Translations under genes and position numbers: made by a program | Notes under the pieces: model-generated | Databases searched by the model: none | What the model was told of the DNA's origin: nothing | What the model saw: the letters and a program-made list of their open reading frames with translations, nothing else | In this document: positions 1 through 5,643 of the stretch, piece after piece | Layout of the letters: every line of letters starts with the position of its first letter | Position numbering within the stretch: position 1 is the stretch's first letter | Assembly (NCBI GenBank): GCA_934454745.1 | Contig: CAKSGP010000061.1 | Coordinates: 1 to 7,651 of the forward strand | Direction of reading: 5' to 3' | Origin: an uncultured Clostridia bacterium | Lineage (GTDB): Bacteria > Bacillota > Clostridia > UBA1381 | Length of the DNA: 7,651 bases

Positions 1-224
1 GCCTTATAGCTTCCGTCAACGTATGCAACCACTGCACCCTCACGGGGTGTATCGTCACAATCGTCTGTTAAAGAGTCCATAAAACGCTTTGCTTCATCTA
101 ATGTTTGAAAACTTTTATATTCAGGATTTGAAAAGCCGTAAACGTTTTTCTGACATTCCTCCCAGCTTGTGAATATCCCGGTTTCTAGCCCTCGCCGCAC
201 TGCATAAAATTTCTTTTTAGCCAT
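1..224 (-). CDS. rnhA: Ribonuclease HI with N-terminal hybrid-binding domain (3' part cut off by window edge)
   Basis: The first 74 residues of a type 1 ribonuclease H, which cleaves the RNA strand of RNA-DNA hybrids in the cytoplasm (R-loops, Okazaki primers). The start MAKKKFYAVRRG, followed by TGIFTSWEEC and a conserved FKSF-like segment (YKSFQTLDEAKRFM, about residues 36-49), is the small RNA-DNA hybrid-binding domain (viroplasmin-like) found at the N-terminus of eukaryotic and many Firmicutes RNases H1. A linker rich in D and E follows. AYVDGSYK at residues 67-74 is the first strand of the catalytic domain and carries the first of its metal-binding aspartates. The rest lies beyond position 1. 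An in-frame TGA lies eight codons upstream of this ATG with no other start between, so the start is well fixed. The nearest Shine-Dalgarno-like AAAGGA is 16 nt from the ATG, an unusually long spacing, so translation may be weak. The gene begins 26 nt after the DeoR-type regulator and probably shares its transcript. Confidence 0.88.
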   Translation of the reverse strand, partial: MAKKKFYAVRRGLETGIFTSWEECQKNVYGFSNPEYKSFQTLDEAKRFMDSLTDDCDDTPREGAVVAYVDGSYK

Positions 225-250
225 TTTTGTAATAGTTAAATCCTTTCAAC

Positions 251-1021
251 TCAGTCCTCAGCAAGTATAATGCTTGTTCCGTTAGACTCAAGTGCATTGC
301 TCCACTCATCATCAAGCCTTACATCAGTGACAAACTTGTCTATCTTATCAAGAGGTGCAATAACTGGTATCCCCATTTTACCAAGCTTATAGTGGTCACA
401 AAGGAATATTGCAGAATCAGAACATTCAAGCATTGCACGCTTTATTTCCGCTTCGTCCTCCGTTGAATCAACAAGACCCCGCGTGAGAGTTACACCGCGG
501 CAGGAAAAGAAAAATTTGTTTGCCGCAAAGTTTTCTTTTATCATCTTTTCGGCATATCTGCCTGTATAGGACATTCGTCTTGATGCATATAAACCGCCTG
601 TACATACTACTCTTATATTCTCACACTCTGCAAGCTCGGACATAATGCTGACTGCGTTAGTTATAACAGTTAAGCCACGCTTTTCCTTGATGTGTCGAGC
701 AAGATACAAAGCGGAGGTACTTGCATCAAGAAATATTGTGTCTCCGTTACGAATAAGCTGTGATGCACGTTTTCCTATTCTCTGTTTTAAATCTGCATTG
801 ACAGTGCCACGCTCCTCAAAGCCTAATTCTGAGCCTGACGCACCTGCAAGAATTGCACCGCCGTATGTACGGACGAGTATCCCCTGCTTTTCAAGCTTTA
901 AAAGGTCACCTCGTATAGTTTCCGGTGTAACATCAAACTGCTTGGCAAGGTCTACTACCATTACACTCTTACTTGCGGTTATGAGCTGTTCTATTTTTGT
1001 TCTTCTTTCAACTGCGAGCAT
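251..1021 (-). CDS. DeoR-family transcriptional regulator
   Basis: A 256-residue, full-length DeoR-type repressor. Residues 5-57 form the N-terminal helix-turn-helix: ERRTKIEQLI, then VVDLAKQFDVTPETIRGDL as the helix pair, then LEKQGILVRTYGGA as the wing. Residues 74-232 are the sugar-phosphate sensor domain, with the family landmarks RIGKRASQLI, GDTIFLDAS (96-101 region), TVITNA, TGG (141-143), a GL-DS segment (182-186) and D-YKLGK (209-215). These regulators usually bind a phosphorylated sugar and control a neighbouring operon. The ligand cannot be read from the sequence. FLDAST replaces the more usual LDAGTT phosphate loop, and the recognition helix has TIRGDL instead of TIRRDL. The ATG overlaps the TAA of hisA by one base (TAATG) and has a good AAAGGAG at 1029-1035, 7 nt upstream, so translation is probably coupled to hisA. 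A role in histidine gene control is inferred from position only. Confidence 0.93.
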   Translation of the reverse strand: MLAVERRTKIEQLITASKSVMVVDLAKQFDVTPETIRGDLLKLEKQGILVRTYGGAILAGASGSELGFEERGTVNADLKQRIGKRASQLIRNGDTIFLDASTSALYLARHIKEKRGLTVITNAVSIMSELAECENIRVVCTGGLYASRRMSYTGRYAEKMIKENFAANKFFFSCRGVTLTRGLVDSTEDEAEIKRAMLECSDSAIFLCDHYKLGKMGIPVIAPLDKIDKFVTDVRLDDEWSNALESNGTSIILAED

Positions 1022-1743
1022 TATATTTCTCCTTTTCCTGCTTTAATTGCTTCGGGAAGCTCTATATTTCCTGTATATAATGCACGTCCCGTTATAACAC
1101 CTTCAACACCTGTTCTTACAAGTGATTTAATGTGTTCTATATTTCCTATACCGCCTGAGGCAATTATATCAGCACCGGTACTTTTGACCATTTCCGCCAT
1201 TGCACTGACATTTGGTCCCATAAGAGTTCCGTCTGTTGCAATATCTGTGTATATTATTGTCTTAACACCTATATCAACCATACGTTTTCCAAATTCAACC
1301 GCTGTAAACTCTGACGTTTTCTCCCAGCCCTCAATTGCAACCATTCCGTCTTTTGCATCAATACCAATTACAATTTTCTCGCCGTATCTACGTATGGCAT
1401 CTTTTACGAACTCACTATCCGAAACTGCCTTTGTGCCTATTATTACACGGCTTATTCCGCACTCAAGCTTTGATTCAATGTCTGCAATTGTACGTATTCC
1501 GCCACCTGTTTGTACAGGCACCGACACAGCCTTACAGATTGCCTTTATAGCCTCTGCATTTACACCGTGTCCCTTTAAGGCTCCGTCAAGGTCTACAACG
1601 TGTATATACTCTCCCCCTAAGCTCTCCCATTTCCGAGCCATTTCTTCGGGATTATCGCCGTATATCGTCATATCGTTGAAATTACCCCTTAAGAGGCGTA
1701 CGCACTTACCATCTTTAATGTCTATTGCAGGATATATTCTCAT
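1021..1743 (-). CDS. hisA: ProFAR isomerase (phosphoribosylformimino-AICAR-phosphate isomerase), histidine step 4
   Basis: HisA opens the aminoaldose ring of ProFAR by an Amadori rearrangement to give PRFAR, the substrate of HisHF. The 240-residue length is normal for this single-domain (beta/alpha)8 barrel. Both catalytic aspartates are present: Asp8 in MRIYPAIDIKDGK and Asp129 in VIGIDAKDG. The two phosphate-binding ends are visible as QTGGGIR (78-84) and ASGGIG (195-200), with ITGRALY (217-223) after them. The strand 6 signature TDIATDGTLMGPN lies at 166-178. The ATG at 1743 has GGAAAGGGAAG a few bases upstream. The gene follows hisG after 24 nt and its stop codon overlaps the start of the DeoR-type gene. 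hisF and hisH, which normally flank hisA, are absent from this window. I see no sign that it is a dual-function PriA. Confidence 0.97.
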   Translation of the reverse strand: MRIYPAIDIKDGKCVRLLRGNFNDMTIYGDNPEEMARKWESLGGEYIHVVDLDGALKGHGVNAEAIKAICKAVSVPVQTGGGIRTIADIESKLECGISRVIIGTKAVSDSEFVKDAIRRYGEKIVIGIDAKDGMVAIEGWEKTSEFTAVEFGKRMVDIGVKTIIYTDIATDGTLMGPNVSAMAEMVKSTGADIIASGGIGNIEHIKSLVRTGVEGVITGRALYTGNIELPEAIKAGKGEI

Positions 1744-1767
1744 TTTACTTCCCTTTCCTGTGCAGAT

Positions 1768-2409
1768 TTATTCACATTCCGTTTTGTCCGAAAACGCTTT
1801 AACTATTGAGAGTATTCTCTCACGCTCCATTTTCATACTAACCTTATTCACTACAAATCTTGCACTTAGCTCACATATTTCCTCTAATACGTCAAGTCCG
1901 TTTGCACGGAGGGTTGATCCTGTTTCCACAATATCAACAATTACATCGGAAAGACCTACTATTGGTCCAAGCTCTACCGAGCCGTTAAGCTTTATAATAT
2001 CAATGGTCTGCCCCTTTTCCTCGTGAAAATACTTACGTGCAATATTAGGGTACTTTGATGCGACCTTAAGGTTTGTCATTTCGGAAAGCTTTCCCTTAAG
2101 CTTTGGATCTCCGCAAACGCACATTTTGCATTTTCCAAAGCCTAAATCAACCATTTCGTATAGATTTCTGTTCTCCTCAAGGAGTGTATCCTTGCCGACA
2201 ATTCCTATGTCTGCCGCACCGTATTCCACATAAGTGGGAACATCTGATGCCTTAACAAGAAAAAACTTCATTTTGTTTTTCTCATCAGTAAAAACAAGCT
2301 TTCTGGATTTTTCCTTCATCTCGGAGCAATCCATTCCTATTTCCGTAAATATATCCATTGCAAGCTCCGCTAATCTGCCCTTGGCAAGAGCTACTGTAAG
2401 ATATTCCAT
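1768..2409 (-). CDS. hisG: ATP phosphoribosyltransferase catalytic subunit, short form
   Basis: HisG joins ATP and PRPP to make phosphoribosyl-ATP, the committed and feedback-controlled first step of histidine synthesis. Key motifs are the substrate-binding VALAKGR (6-12), ADIGIVGKD (66-74), VASKYPNIARKYF (116-128) and the PRPP-binding loop DIVETGSTLRANGL (159-172). At 213 residues it ends just after the second catalytic lobe and lacks the roughly 80-residue regulatory domain of long-form HisG. It is therefore the short form, which works only as a hetero-octamer with HisZ, encoded 35 nt upstream. The start at 2409 has AAAGGA about 9 nt upstream. Position and motifs agree, and I see nothing odd in the reading frame. 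Confidence 0.97.
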   Translation of the reverse strand: MEYLTVALAKGRLAELAMDIFTEIGMDCSEMKEKSRKLVFTDEKNKMKFFLVKASDVPTYVEYGAADIGIVGKDTLLEENRNLYEMVDLGFGKCKMCVCGDPKLKGKLSEMTNLKVASKYPNIARKYFHEEKGQTIDIIKLNGSVELGPIVGLSDVIVDIVETGSTLRANGLDVLEEICELSARFVVNKVSMKMERERILSIVKAFSDKTECE

Positions 2410-2444
2410 ATTTTCGTTTCCTTTCTCGTGTCTTTAACAGCCTT

Positions 2445-3746
2445 TTATATCTGTCTGAAGCCCATATCCTGAGGAGTGATTTCCTCCGGCTCTGCCATTA
2501 TATCATCATAGCCCATAAAGGTATCGATGTTGGTTTCTATTGTTTCTCCACGCTCTAAATCGTATATAATAAGTTTTTTATCACTAAAGACACGCAAAAT
2601 ACACGTGTTATTGGTTTCCTTTGCATAAGCCATAGCATCGCTATTCGATTCACCGATATACATTTCTGTCAGACAACCGTTGACACGCAGATTATACGCT
2701 AAATCGTAAGCAAGTCCGTCTGCATTATCCTCTGCAACAACAAGTGTTGATGCAACAGATTCCGGTGTACCCTTATAAATCTGCATAATTCTGTTTATGC
2801 CTATGGCACAGCCGACAGCACCCTTCTTCTCGCCAAACTCGCCCATAAGATTATCATATCTGCCGCCTGCGGCTATGGGGAAGCCTACGCCGTGGGTGTA
2901 GCACTTGAAAATTGAGCCTGTGTAGTAATCAATGCTCTGAAGCATTCCTAAATCAAGAGAAATATATTTTTCAAAACCGTAGAGTGTAAGCAGATTATAT
3001 ATTTGACGAATATTTTCAAGTGCCGCTTTTGATGTGGGGTTTAAACCATCTACATTGGCACGATCTATAATTTCTGCATCACCGAAAAGGTATGGCAATT
3101 CAACCATAAGCTGTTTTATATCCTCTGCTATATCAAGATCCTTTACGATATTTTTTATGCTGGGCGAATTTTTTGAATCTATGCTTTCACGAAGCTTTTC
3201 AGTAGTTACGCTGTCAAGTCCAAGCTGGCTTACAAGTCCGTTAAAGAATCCGACCTGACCGATTTCCATTGAAAAGTCCTCAACACCTAATGCTGTTACA
3301 GCCTCCATTGCCGCCGCGATTACTTCAGCATCTGCCTTTGGGCTGTATGAACCGATAAGCTCTATTCCGCTTTGAGTTATTTCGCGATTTCTTACTCCCT
3401 CTGTATGCTCGGCTCTGTAAACACTCCCTGTGTACATATATCTTGCAGGTATTGTTTCTCCTGCCGCCTTCGTTGCCGCCATTCTCGCAATTGAAGTTGT
3501 AAAATCAGGGCGGAGTGCAAGTATTCTGCCCTGTTCATCAAAGAACTTGTACAGCTTTTCCTGGGTAATCTGTCCCTTCTCTCCGCTATAACAGTCGTAA
3601 TATTCAAAGGACGGAGTTTCAACCTCCTTGTACCCAAATGAAGCAAATACCGTCCAGACAGTGTTTTCTATCTCCTTTTTAATCGCACATTCCTGCGGTA
3701 AAACATCGTTCACACCATTTGGTGTATGCAGTTTCCAATCTGACAT
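2445..3746 (-). CDS. hisZ: ATP phosphoribosyltransferase regulatory subunit HisZ (histidyl-tRNA synthetase paralogue)
   Basis: HisZ has no synthetase activity of its own; it assembles with short HisG and confers activity and histidine feedback. The 433-residue protein has the class II synthetase fold: an N-terminal TPNGVNDVLP (8-17), motif 2 as YMYTGSVYRAE through QSGIELIG (103-132), and motif 3 elements AAGGRYDNL (292-300) and VGCAIGINR (311-319). It is told apart from true HisRS by LQSIDYYTG at 269-277: HisRS has an arginine that contacts histidine and ATP (RGLDYYTG), and here it is Gln270. Residues about 333-405 look like a degenerate anticodon-binding-type domain, so this is one of the longer HisZ forms (inference). 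The ATG at 3746 has GAGAGG 8 nt upstream and lies 19 nt after the PHP gene, with hisG directly downstream. Confidence 0.95.
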   Translation of the reverse strand: MSDWKLHTPNGVNDVLPQECAIKKEIENTVWTVFASFGYKEVETPSFEYYDCYSGEKGQITQEKLYKFFDEQGRILALRPDFTTSIARMAATKAAGETIPARYMYTGSVYRAEHTEGVRNREITQSGIELIGSYSPKADAEVIAAAMEAVTALGVEDFSMEIGQVGFFNGLVSQLGLDSVTTEKLRESIDSKNSPSIKNIVKDLDIAEDIKQLMVELPYLFGDAEIIDRANVDGLNPTSKAALENIRQIYNLLTLYGFEKYISLDLGMLQSIDYYTGSIFKCYTHGVGFPIAAGGRYDNLMGEFGEKKGAVGCAIGINRIMQIYKGTPESVASTLVVAEDNADGLAYDLAYNLRVNGCLTEMYIGESNSDAMAYAKETNNTCILRVFSDKKLIIYDLERGETIETNIDTFMGYDDIMAEPEEITPQDMGFRQI

Positions 3747-3765
3747 TTGCCATACCTCTCTTAAA

Positions 3766-4413
3766 TTATATTCTGAATGGCAGGGGGAGTGCCATATCCC
3801 TTACCATTTTATTTGCATTAATTATCTGTCTTTTTCTGAATTCAAATACTGCGTGTGTATCAGAGCCTACCGACACGCCTATTCCCGACCTTTTAATCTT
3901 ATCACGCTTTTTTTGATTTGTCAGAAAATCATAGTAGTAATCATAATTTCCCGAGGTATTAAGCTCCCAGAAAATATTCTCACGACGCATAAGCTCTATC
4001 ATATCTATGTTGTATTTTTCACTCAATTTGAATATATCGCAATGGGCAAGACCTATCGGGCAGTTAAATTCACGACGAAGGACTATAAAATCCTTTAAGT
4101 CCATTGCATCAAACTTATCAAGACGTTCAAAGAGTATATAATCAAGTCCTGATATATCCTGACTCATAAAATCCCGTGGCGGCGGGCACATACTCACCTC
4201 AAGCCCTACAAGGACCTTGATTTGATTTTTATACTTTTCCTTACAATGCTTTAAATAGTCTATATATATAGGAAGGCGTCCTTTAATTGTGAATTGATGG
4301 TCCGATATTCCAACAGCATCAAAACCGCTGCGGATAGCGTTTTCTATGATTTCCTCCGGTGTATTAGAGCCGTCATAGCTAAAAACCGTATGGTTATGCA
4401 AATCCATTATCAC
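3766..4413 (-). CDS. PHP-domain metal-dependent hydrolase; candidate histidinol-phosphate phosphatase
   Basis: A 215-residue protein of the PHP (polymerase and histidinol phosphatase) superfamily, cytoplasmic. The metal-site motifs appear in order: MDLHNHT (His6, His8), YDG (Asp14), ISDH (Asp38, His39), VGLEV (Glu72), LAHCD (His124), FWELN (Glu150) and GSDTH (Asp185, His187). In well-studied members a further histidine follows the strand after the Glu motif (usually SVH). Here that place reads YILFERLD with no histidine, so the metal site may be smaller or rearranged. Its place as first gene before hisZ suggests histidinol-phosphate phosphatase (a HisJ/HisK-type role), but many PHP proteins act on nucleotides or other phosphoesters, so the substrate is inferred. 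Start choice: GTG at 4413 sits 7 nt from AAGGAGGT, while ATG at 4407 (two codons on) is 13 nt away and also possible. The upstream ATG at 4464 lies before the predicted transcription start. Confidence 0.85.
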   Translation of the reverse strand: MIMDLHNHTVFSYDGSNTPEEIIENAIRSGFDAVGISDHQFTIKGRLPIYIDYLKHCKEKYKNQIKVLVGLEVSMCPPPRDFMSQDISGLDYILFERLDKFDAMDLKDFIVLRREFNCPIGLAHCDIFKLSEKYNIDMIELMRRENIFWELNTSGNYDYYYDFLTNQKKRDKIKRSGIGVSVGSDTHAVFEFRKRQIINANKMVRDMALPLPFRI

Positions 4414-4420
4414 AATATCC

Positions 4421-4428
4421 ACCTCCTT
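4421..4428 (-). promoter_or_regulatory. Ribosome binding site deciding the PHP gene start
   Basis: AAGGAGGT on the minus strand, a near-perfect Shine-Dalgarno sequence. It is 7 nt before GTG 4413 and 13 nt before ATG 4407, which favours the GTG start. It also shows that the open frame upstream of 4413 is leader, not coding sequence. Confidence 0.8.
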
Positions 4429-4454
4429 CTTATTGACAAAAAAACCATATTTAC

Positions 4455-4483
4455 AGTATACCACAATTATTTATATTTTTCAA
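4455..4483 (-). promoter_or_regulatory. Sigma-A promoter of the PHP-hisZGA-deoR-rnhA operon
   Basis: On the minus strand, -35 TTGAAA (4483-4478), a spacer of exactly 17 bp, and -10 TATACT (4460-4455) preceded by TGG, giving an extended -10. Transcription should start near 4448, leaving a leader of only about 35 nt before the PHP start. That is too short for a T-box or an attenuator. The -35 element lies directly behind the U-tract of the rpsR terminator. Confidence 0.82.
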
Positions 4484-4527
4484 GACAAAAAATAACGGCT
4501 TAGCCTGCATTTTACAGACTAAACCGT
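4484..4527 (-). terminator. Intrinsic terminator of the rpsF-ssb-rpsR operon
   Basis: A 13-bp stem (4527-4515 with 4507-4495, including two G-U pairs on the minus strand) with a 7-nt loop, followed by TTATTTTTTG. It starts 11 nt after the rpsR stop. A run of T residues also follows the stem on the plus strand (about 4529-4535), so the hairpin could work in both directions, although no plus-strand gene approaches it. Confidence 0.9.
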
Positions 4528-4538
4528 GTTTTTTTAAA

Positions 4539-4784
4539 TTATTCAGCAACGAACGGCAAAAGAGCGATAATTCTTGCTCTCTTAATTGCAGTTGTAAGCT
4601 GTCTCTGATGCTTTGCACAGTTTCCGCTGATTCTTCTGGGAACAATCTTACCACGCTCTGAAACGTAGCGACGAAGCTTTGCTGTATCCTTGTAATCAAT
4701 GCTTTCTACCTTGTCTACACAGAACATACAAACCTTACGTTTCGGTCTTCTTGCTCTCTGCGGTCTGTCATTTCTTTCAGCCAT
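4539..4784 (-). CDS. rpsR: 30S ribosomal protein S18 (bS18)
   Basis: S18 binds the platform of the small ribosomal subunit as a heterodimer with S6. The 81-residue protein has the basic N-terminal tail (RPQRARRPKRK) and the family core IDYKDTAKLRRYVSERGKIVPRR (29-51), followed by AKHQRQLTTAIKRARIIALLPF (57-78). Cys19 and Cys22 (CMFC) and Cys56 and His59 (CAKH) form a CxxC plus CxxH set, the cysteine-containing (zinc-capable) version of S18. The start at ATG 4784 is chosen because AAGGAGG at 4793-4799 lies 8 nt upstream. An ATG six codons earlier at 4802 would place that site inside the gene. It follows ssb after 38 nt and is the last gene of its operon. Confidence 0.97.
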   Translation of the reverse strand: MAERNDRPQRARRPKRKVCMFCVDKVESIDYKDTAKLRRYVSERGKIVPRRISGNCAKHQRQLTTAIKRARIIALLPFVAE

Positions 4785-4822
4785 CGAAATTTCCTCCTTC
4801 AATTTTTATCGCGCTTTTGCAA

Positions 4823-5302
4823 TCAGAACGGTAAATCGTCCTCACTGCCTATATCATTCGCAAAACTTAAATCTACAAAGCCCGAATCAGCCGACTGTGA
4901 ACTTTGAGGCTCACTTGGTGCTTCAAAAGAATTATTGAAGTTCGACTGATACGCACCCATCTGTTGAGTTGCTCCCGAACCCGATTCATTTTTAGAACCT
5001 GTAAAGAAGGCATTGTCAATAATAACCTCTGTGGCATACTGACGTTTGCCGTCCTGACCATCCCATGAACGTGACTGAAGCTGACCCTCAACGGCAATCA
5101 TTCTTCCTTTCTGGAAGTAACGGCATATAAACTCTGCGGTCTGACGCCAGGCAACGCAAGTGATAAAATCAGCCTGCTGTCCGCCGTCTCTTTTAAAACG
5201 ACGGTCTACGGCAATTGTAAAACGTGTTACAGCCGTGCCCTGTGGTGTCTGCCTAAGCTCGGGATCTGCTGTTAAACGACCCATCAAAATAACTCTGTTC
5301 AT
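4823..5302 (-). CDS. ssb: Single-stranded DNA-binding protein
   Basis: SSB coats single-stranded DNA during replication, repair and recombination, normally as a tetramer. Residues 1-104 are the OB fold: MNRVILMGRLTADPELR at the start, VTRFTIAVDR (25-34), ADFITCVAWRQTAEF (44-58), KGRMIAVEGQLQSRSW (65-80) and ATEVIIDNAFF (90-100). Residues about 105-150 are a flexible, low-complexity linker rich in Ser, Gln, Asn and Gly. The C-terminal tip SEDDLPF (153-159) is the conserved acidic tail that recruits partner proteins. Length (159) is typical of Firmicutes SSB. The ribosome binding site is weak (GGTGG, 4 nt from the ATG), and the start lies 17 nt after the rpsF stop, so translation is probably coupled to rpsF. 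Its place between rpsF and rpsR is the classic arrangement. Confidence 0.97.
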   Translation of the reverse strand: MNRVILMGRLTADPELRQTPQGTAVTRFTIAVDRRFKRDGGQQADFITCVAWRQTAEFICRYFQKGRMIAVEGQLQSRSWDGQDGKRQYATEVIIDNAFFTGSKNESGSGATQQMGAYQSNFNNSFEAPSEPQSSQSADSGFVDLSFANDIGSEDDLPF

Positions 5303-5319
5303 AGTTCCACCGCTTTCGA

Positions 5320-5625
5320 TTATGCTTCGTCTTTACGAACAATGATAGTTCTGAGAATATCCTCATCAATTCTGTATCTTCTGTCAAGCTCCTTTGGGAA
5401 TTCGACGTTTGATTTGAAATTAACAAGAACATAGTAACCCTCAGACTTGAAGTTTATCGGATATGCAAGCTTTCTCTTGCCCCAATCCTCAACTTCGCCG
5501 ATTTCGCCATTCTTTGTGATTACATCAACAAACTTAGCCTTCTTTGCCTCGATAGCCTCCGGCTCCAATGTCGAATCGATGATAAAAATTGTTTCATAGC
5601 TGTGAATTGCTGTTGTTTCTGCCAT
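5320..5625 (-). CDS. rpsF: 30S ribosomal protein S6 (bS6)
   Basis: S6 pairs with S18 on the platform of the small ribosomal subunit. The 101-residue protein has the usual opening YETIFIID (10-17), the core GEIGEVEDWGKRKLAYPINFKSEGYY (40-65), VLVNFKSN and the closing RIDEDILRTIIVRKDE (85-100). The start ATG 5625 is preferred because AAGGAGG at 5635-5641 lies 9 nt upstream and S6 proteins normally begin only a few residues before YE. An in-frame ATG 24 nt upstream (5649) would add MSIRRCRK. It also has an AAGGAGG at 11 nt, but that one lies in a predicted hairpin. First gene of the rpsF-ssb-rpsR operon. S6-S18 autoregulation through the leader is known for this operon in several bacteria. Confidence 0.96.
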   Translation of the reverse strand: MAETTAIHSYETIFIIDSTLEPEAIEAKKAKFVDVITKNGEIGEVEDWGKRKLAYPINFKSEGYYVLVNFKSNVEFPKELDRRYRIDEDILRTIIVRKDEA

Positions 5626-5634
5626 TTTTCTACA

Positions 5635-5641
5635 CCTCCTT
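5635..5641 (-). promoter_or_regulatory. Ribosome binding site of rpsF
   Basis: AAGGAGG on the minus strand, 9 nt before ATG 5625. With the following T it is the second copy of an AAGGAGGT that also occurs at 5660-5667 in the leader hairpin. The upstream leader segment TCCTT (5674-5678) could pair with it and hide it from ribosomes. Confidence 0.85.
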
Positions 5642-5643
5642 AT

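Noticed and set aside
1021..1743. HisA as a bifunctional PriA (HisA/TrpF).
   Set aside because: PriA is known from actinobacteria lacking trpF; nothing in this Firmicutes-like context or the visible motifs supports it.
1130..2026. A 298-codon open frame on the plus strand opposite hisA and hisG.
   Set aside because: Its translation is rich in Ser, Ile and Pro with no recognisable domain, and it lies opposite two well-supported genes; it is a shadow frame. Other plus-strand frames in the window are rejected for the same reason.
2445..3746. The class II synthetase-like gene could be a histidyl-tRNA synthetase (hisS).
   Set aside because: The HisRS arginine in RGLDYYTG is replaced by Gln270 (LQSIDYYTG), and the gene sits directly before a short-form hisG, as hisZ does.
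3765..3793. A TATAAT on the minus strand (3770-3765) before hisZ as a possible internal promoter.
   Set aside because: The expected -35 position reads GGCACT, matching only 2 of 6 consensus bases, and the spacing to the PHP gene fits simple co-transcription.
4456..4461. GTATAC palindrome overlapping the -10 of the his-cluster promoter as a DeoR operator.
   Set aside because: Six bases is too short to support an operator, and it arises naturally from a TATACT hexamer next to G.
4407..4464. Longer PHP protein starting at ATG 4464 (adding MVYCKYGFFVNKKEVDI).
   Set aside because: That ATG lies upstream of the predicted transcription start, has no ribosome site, and would put the strong AAGGAGGT inside the coding region.
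4784..4802. Longer S18 starting at ATG 4802 (adding MKEEIS).
   Set aside because: The extra codons are the Shine-Dalgarno region itself; AAGGAGG is ideally placed for ATG 4784.
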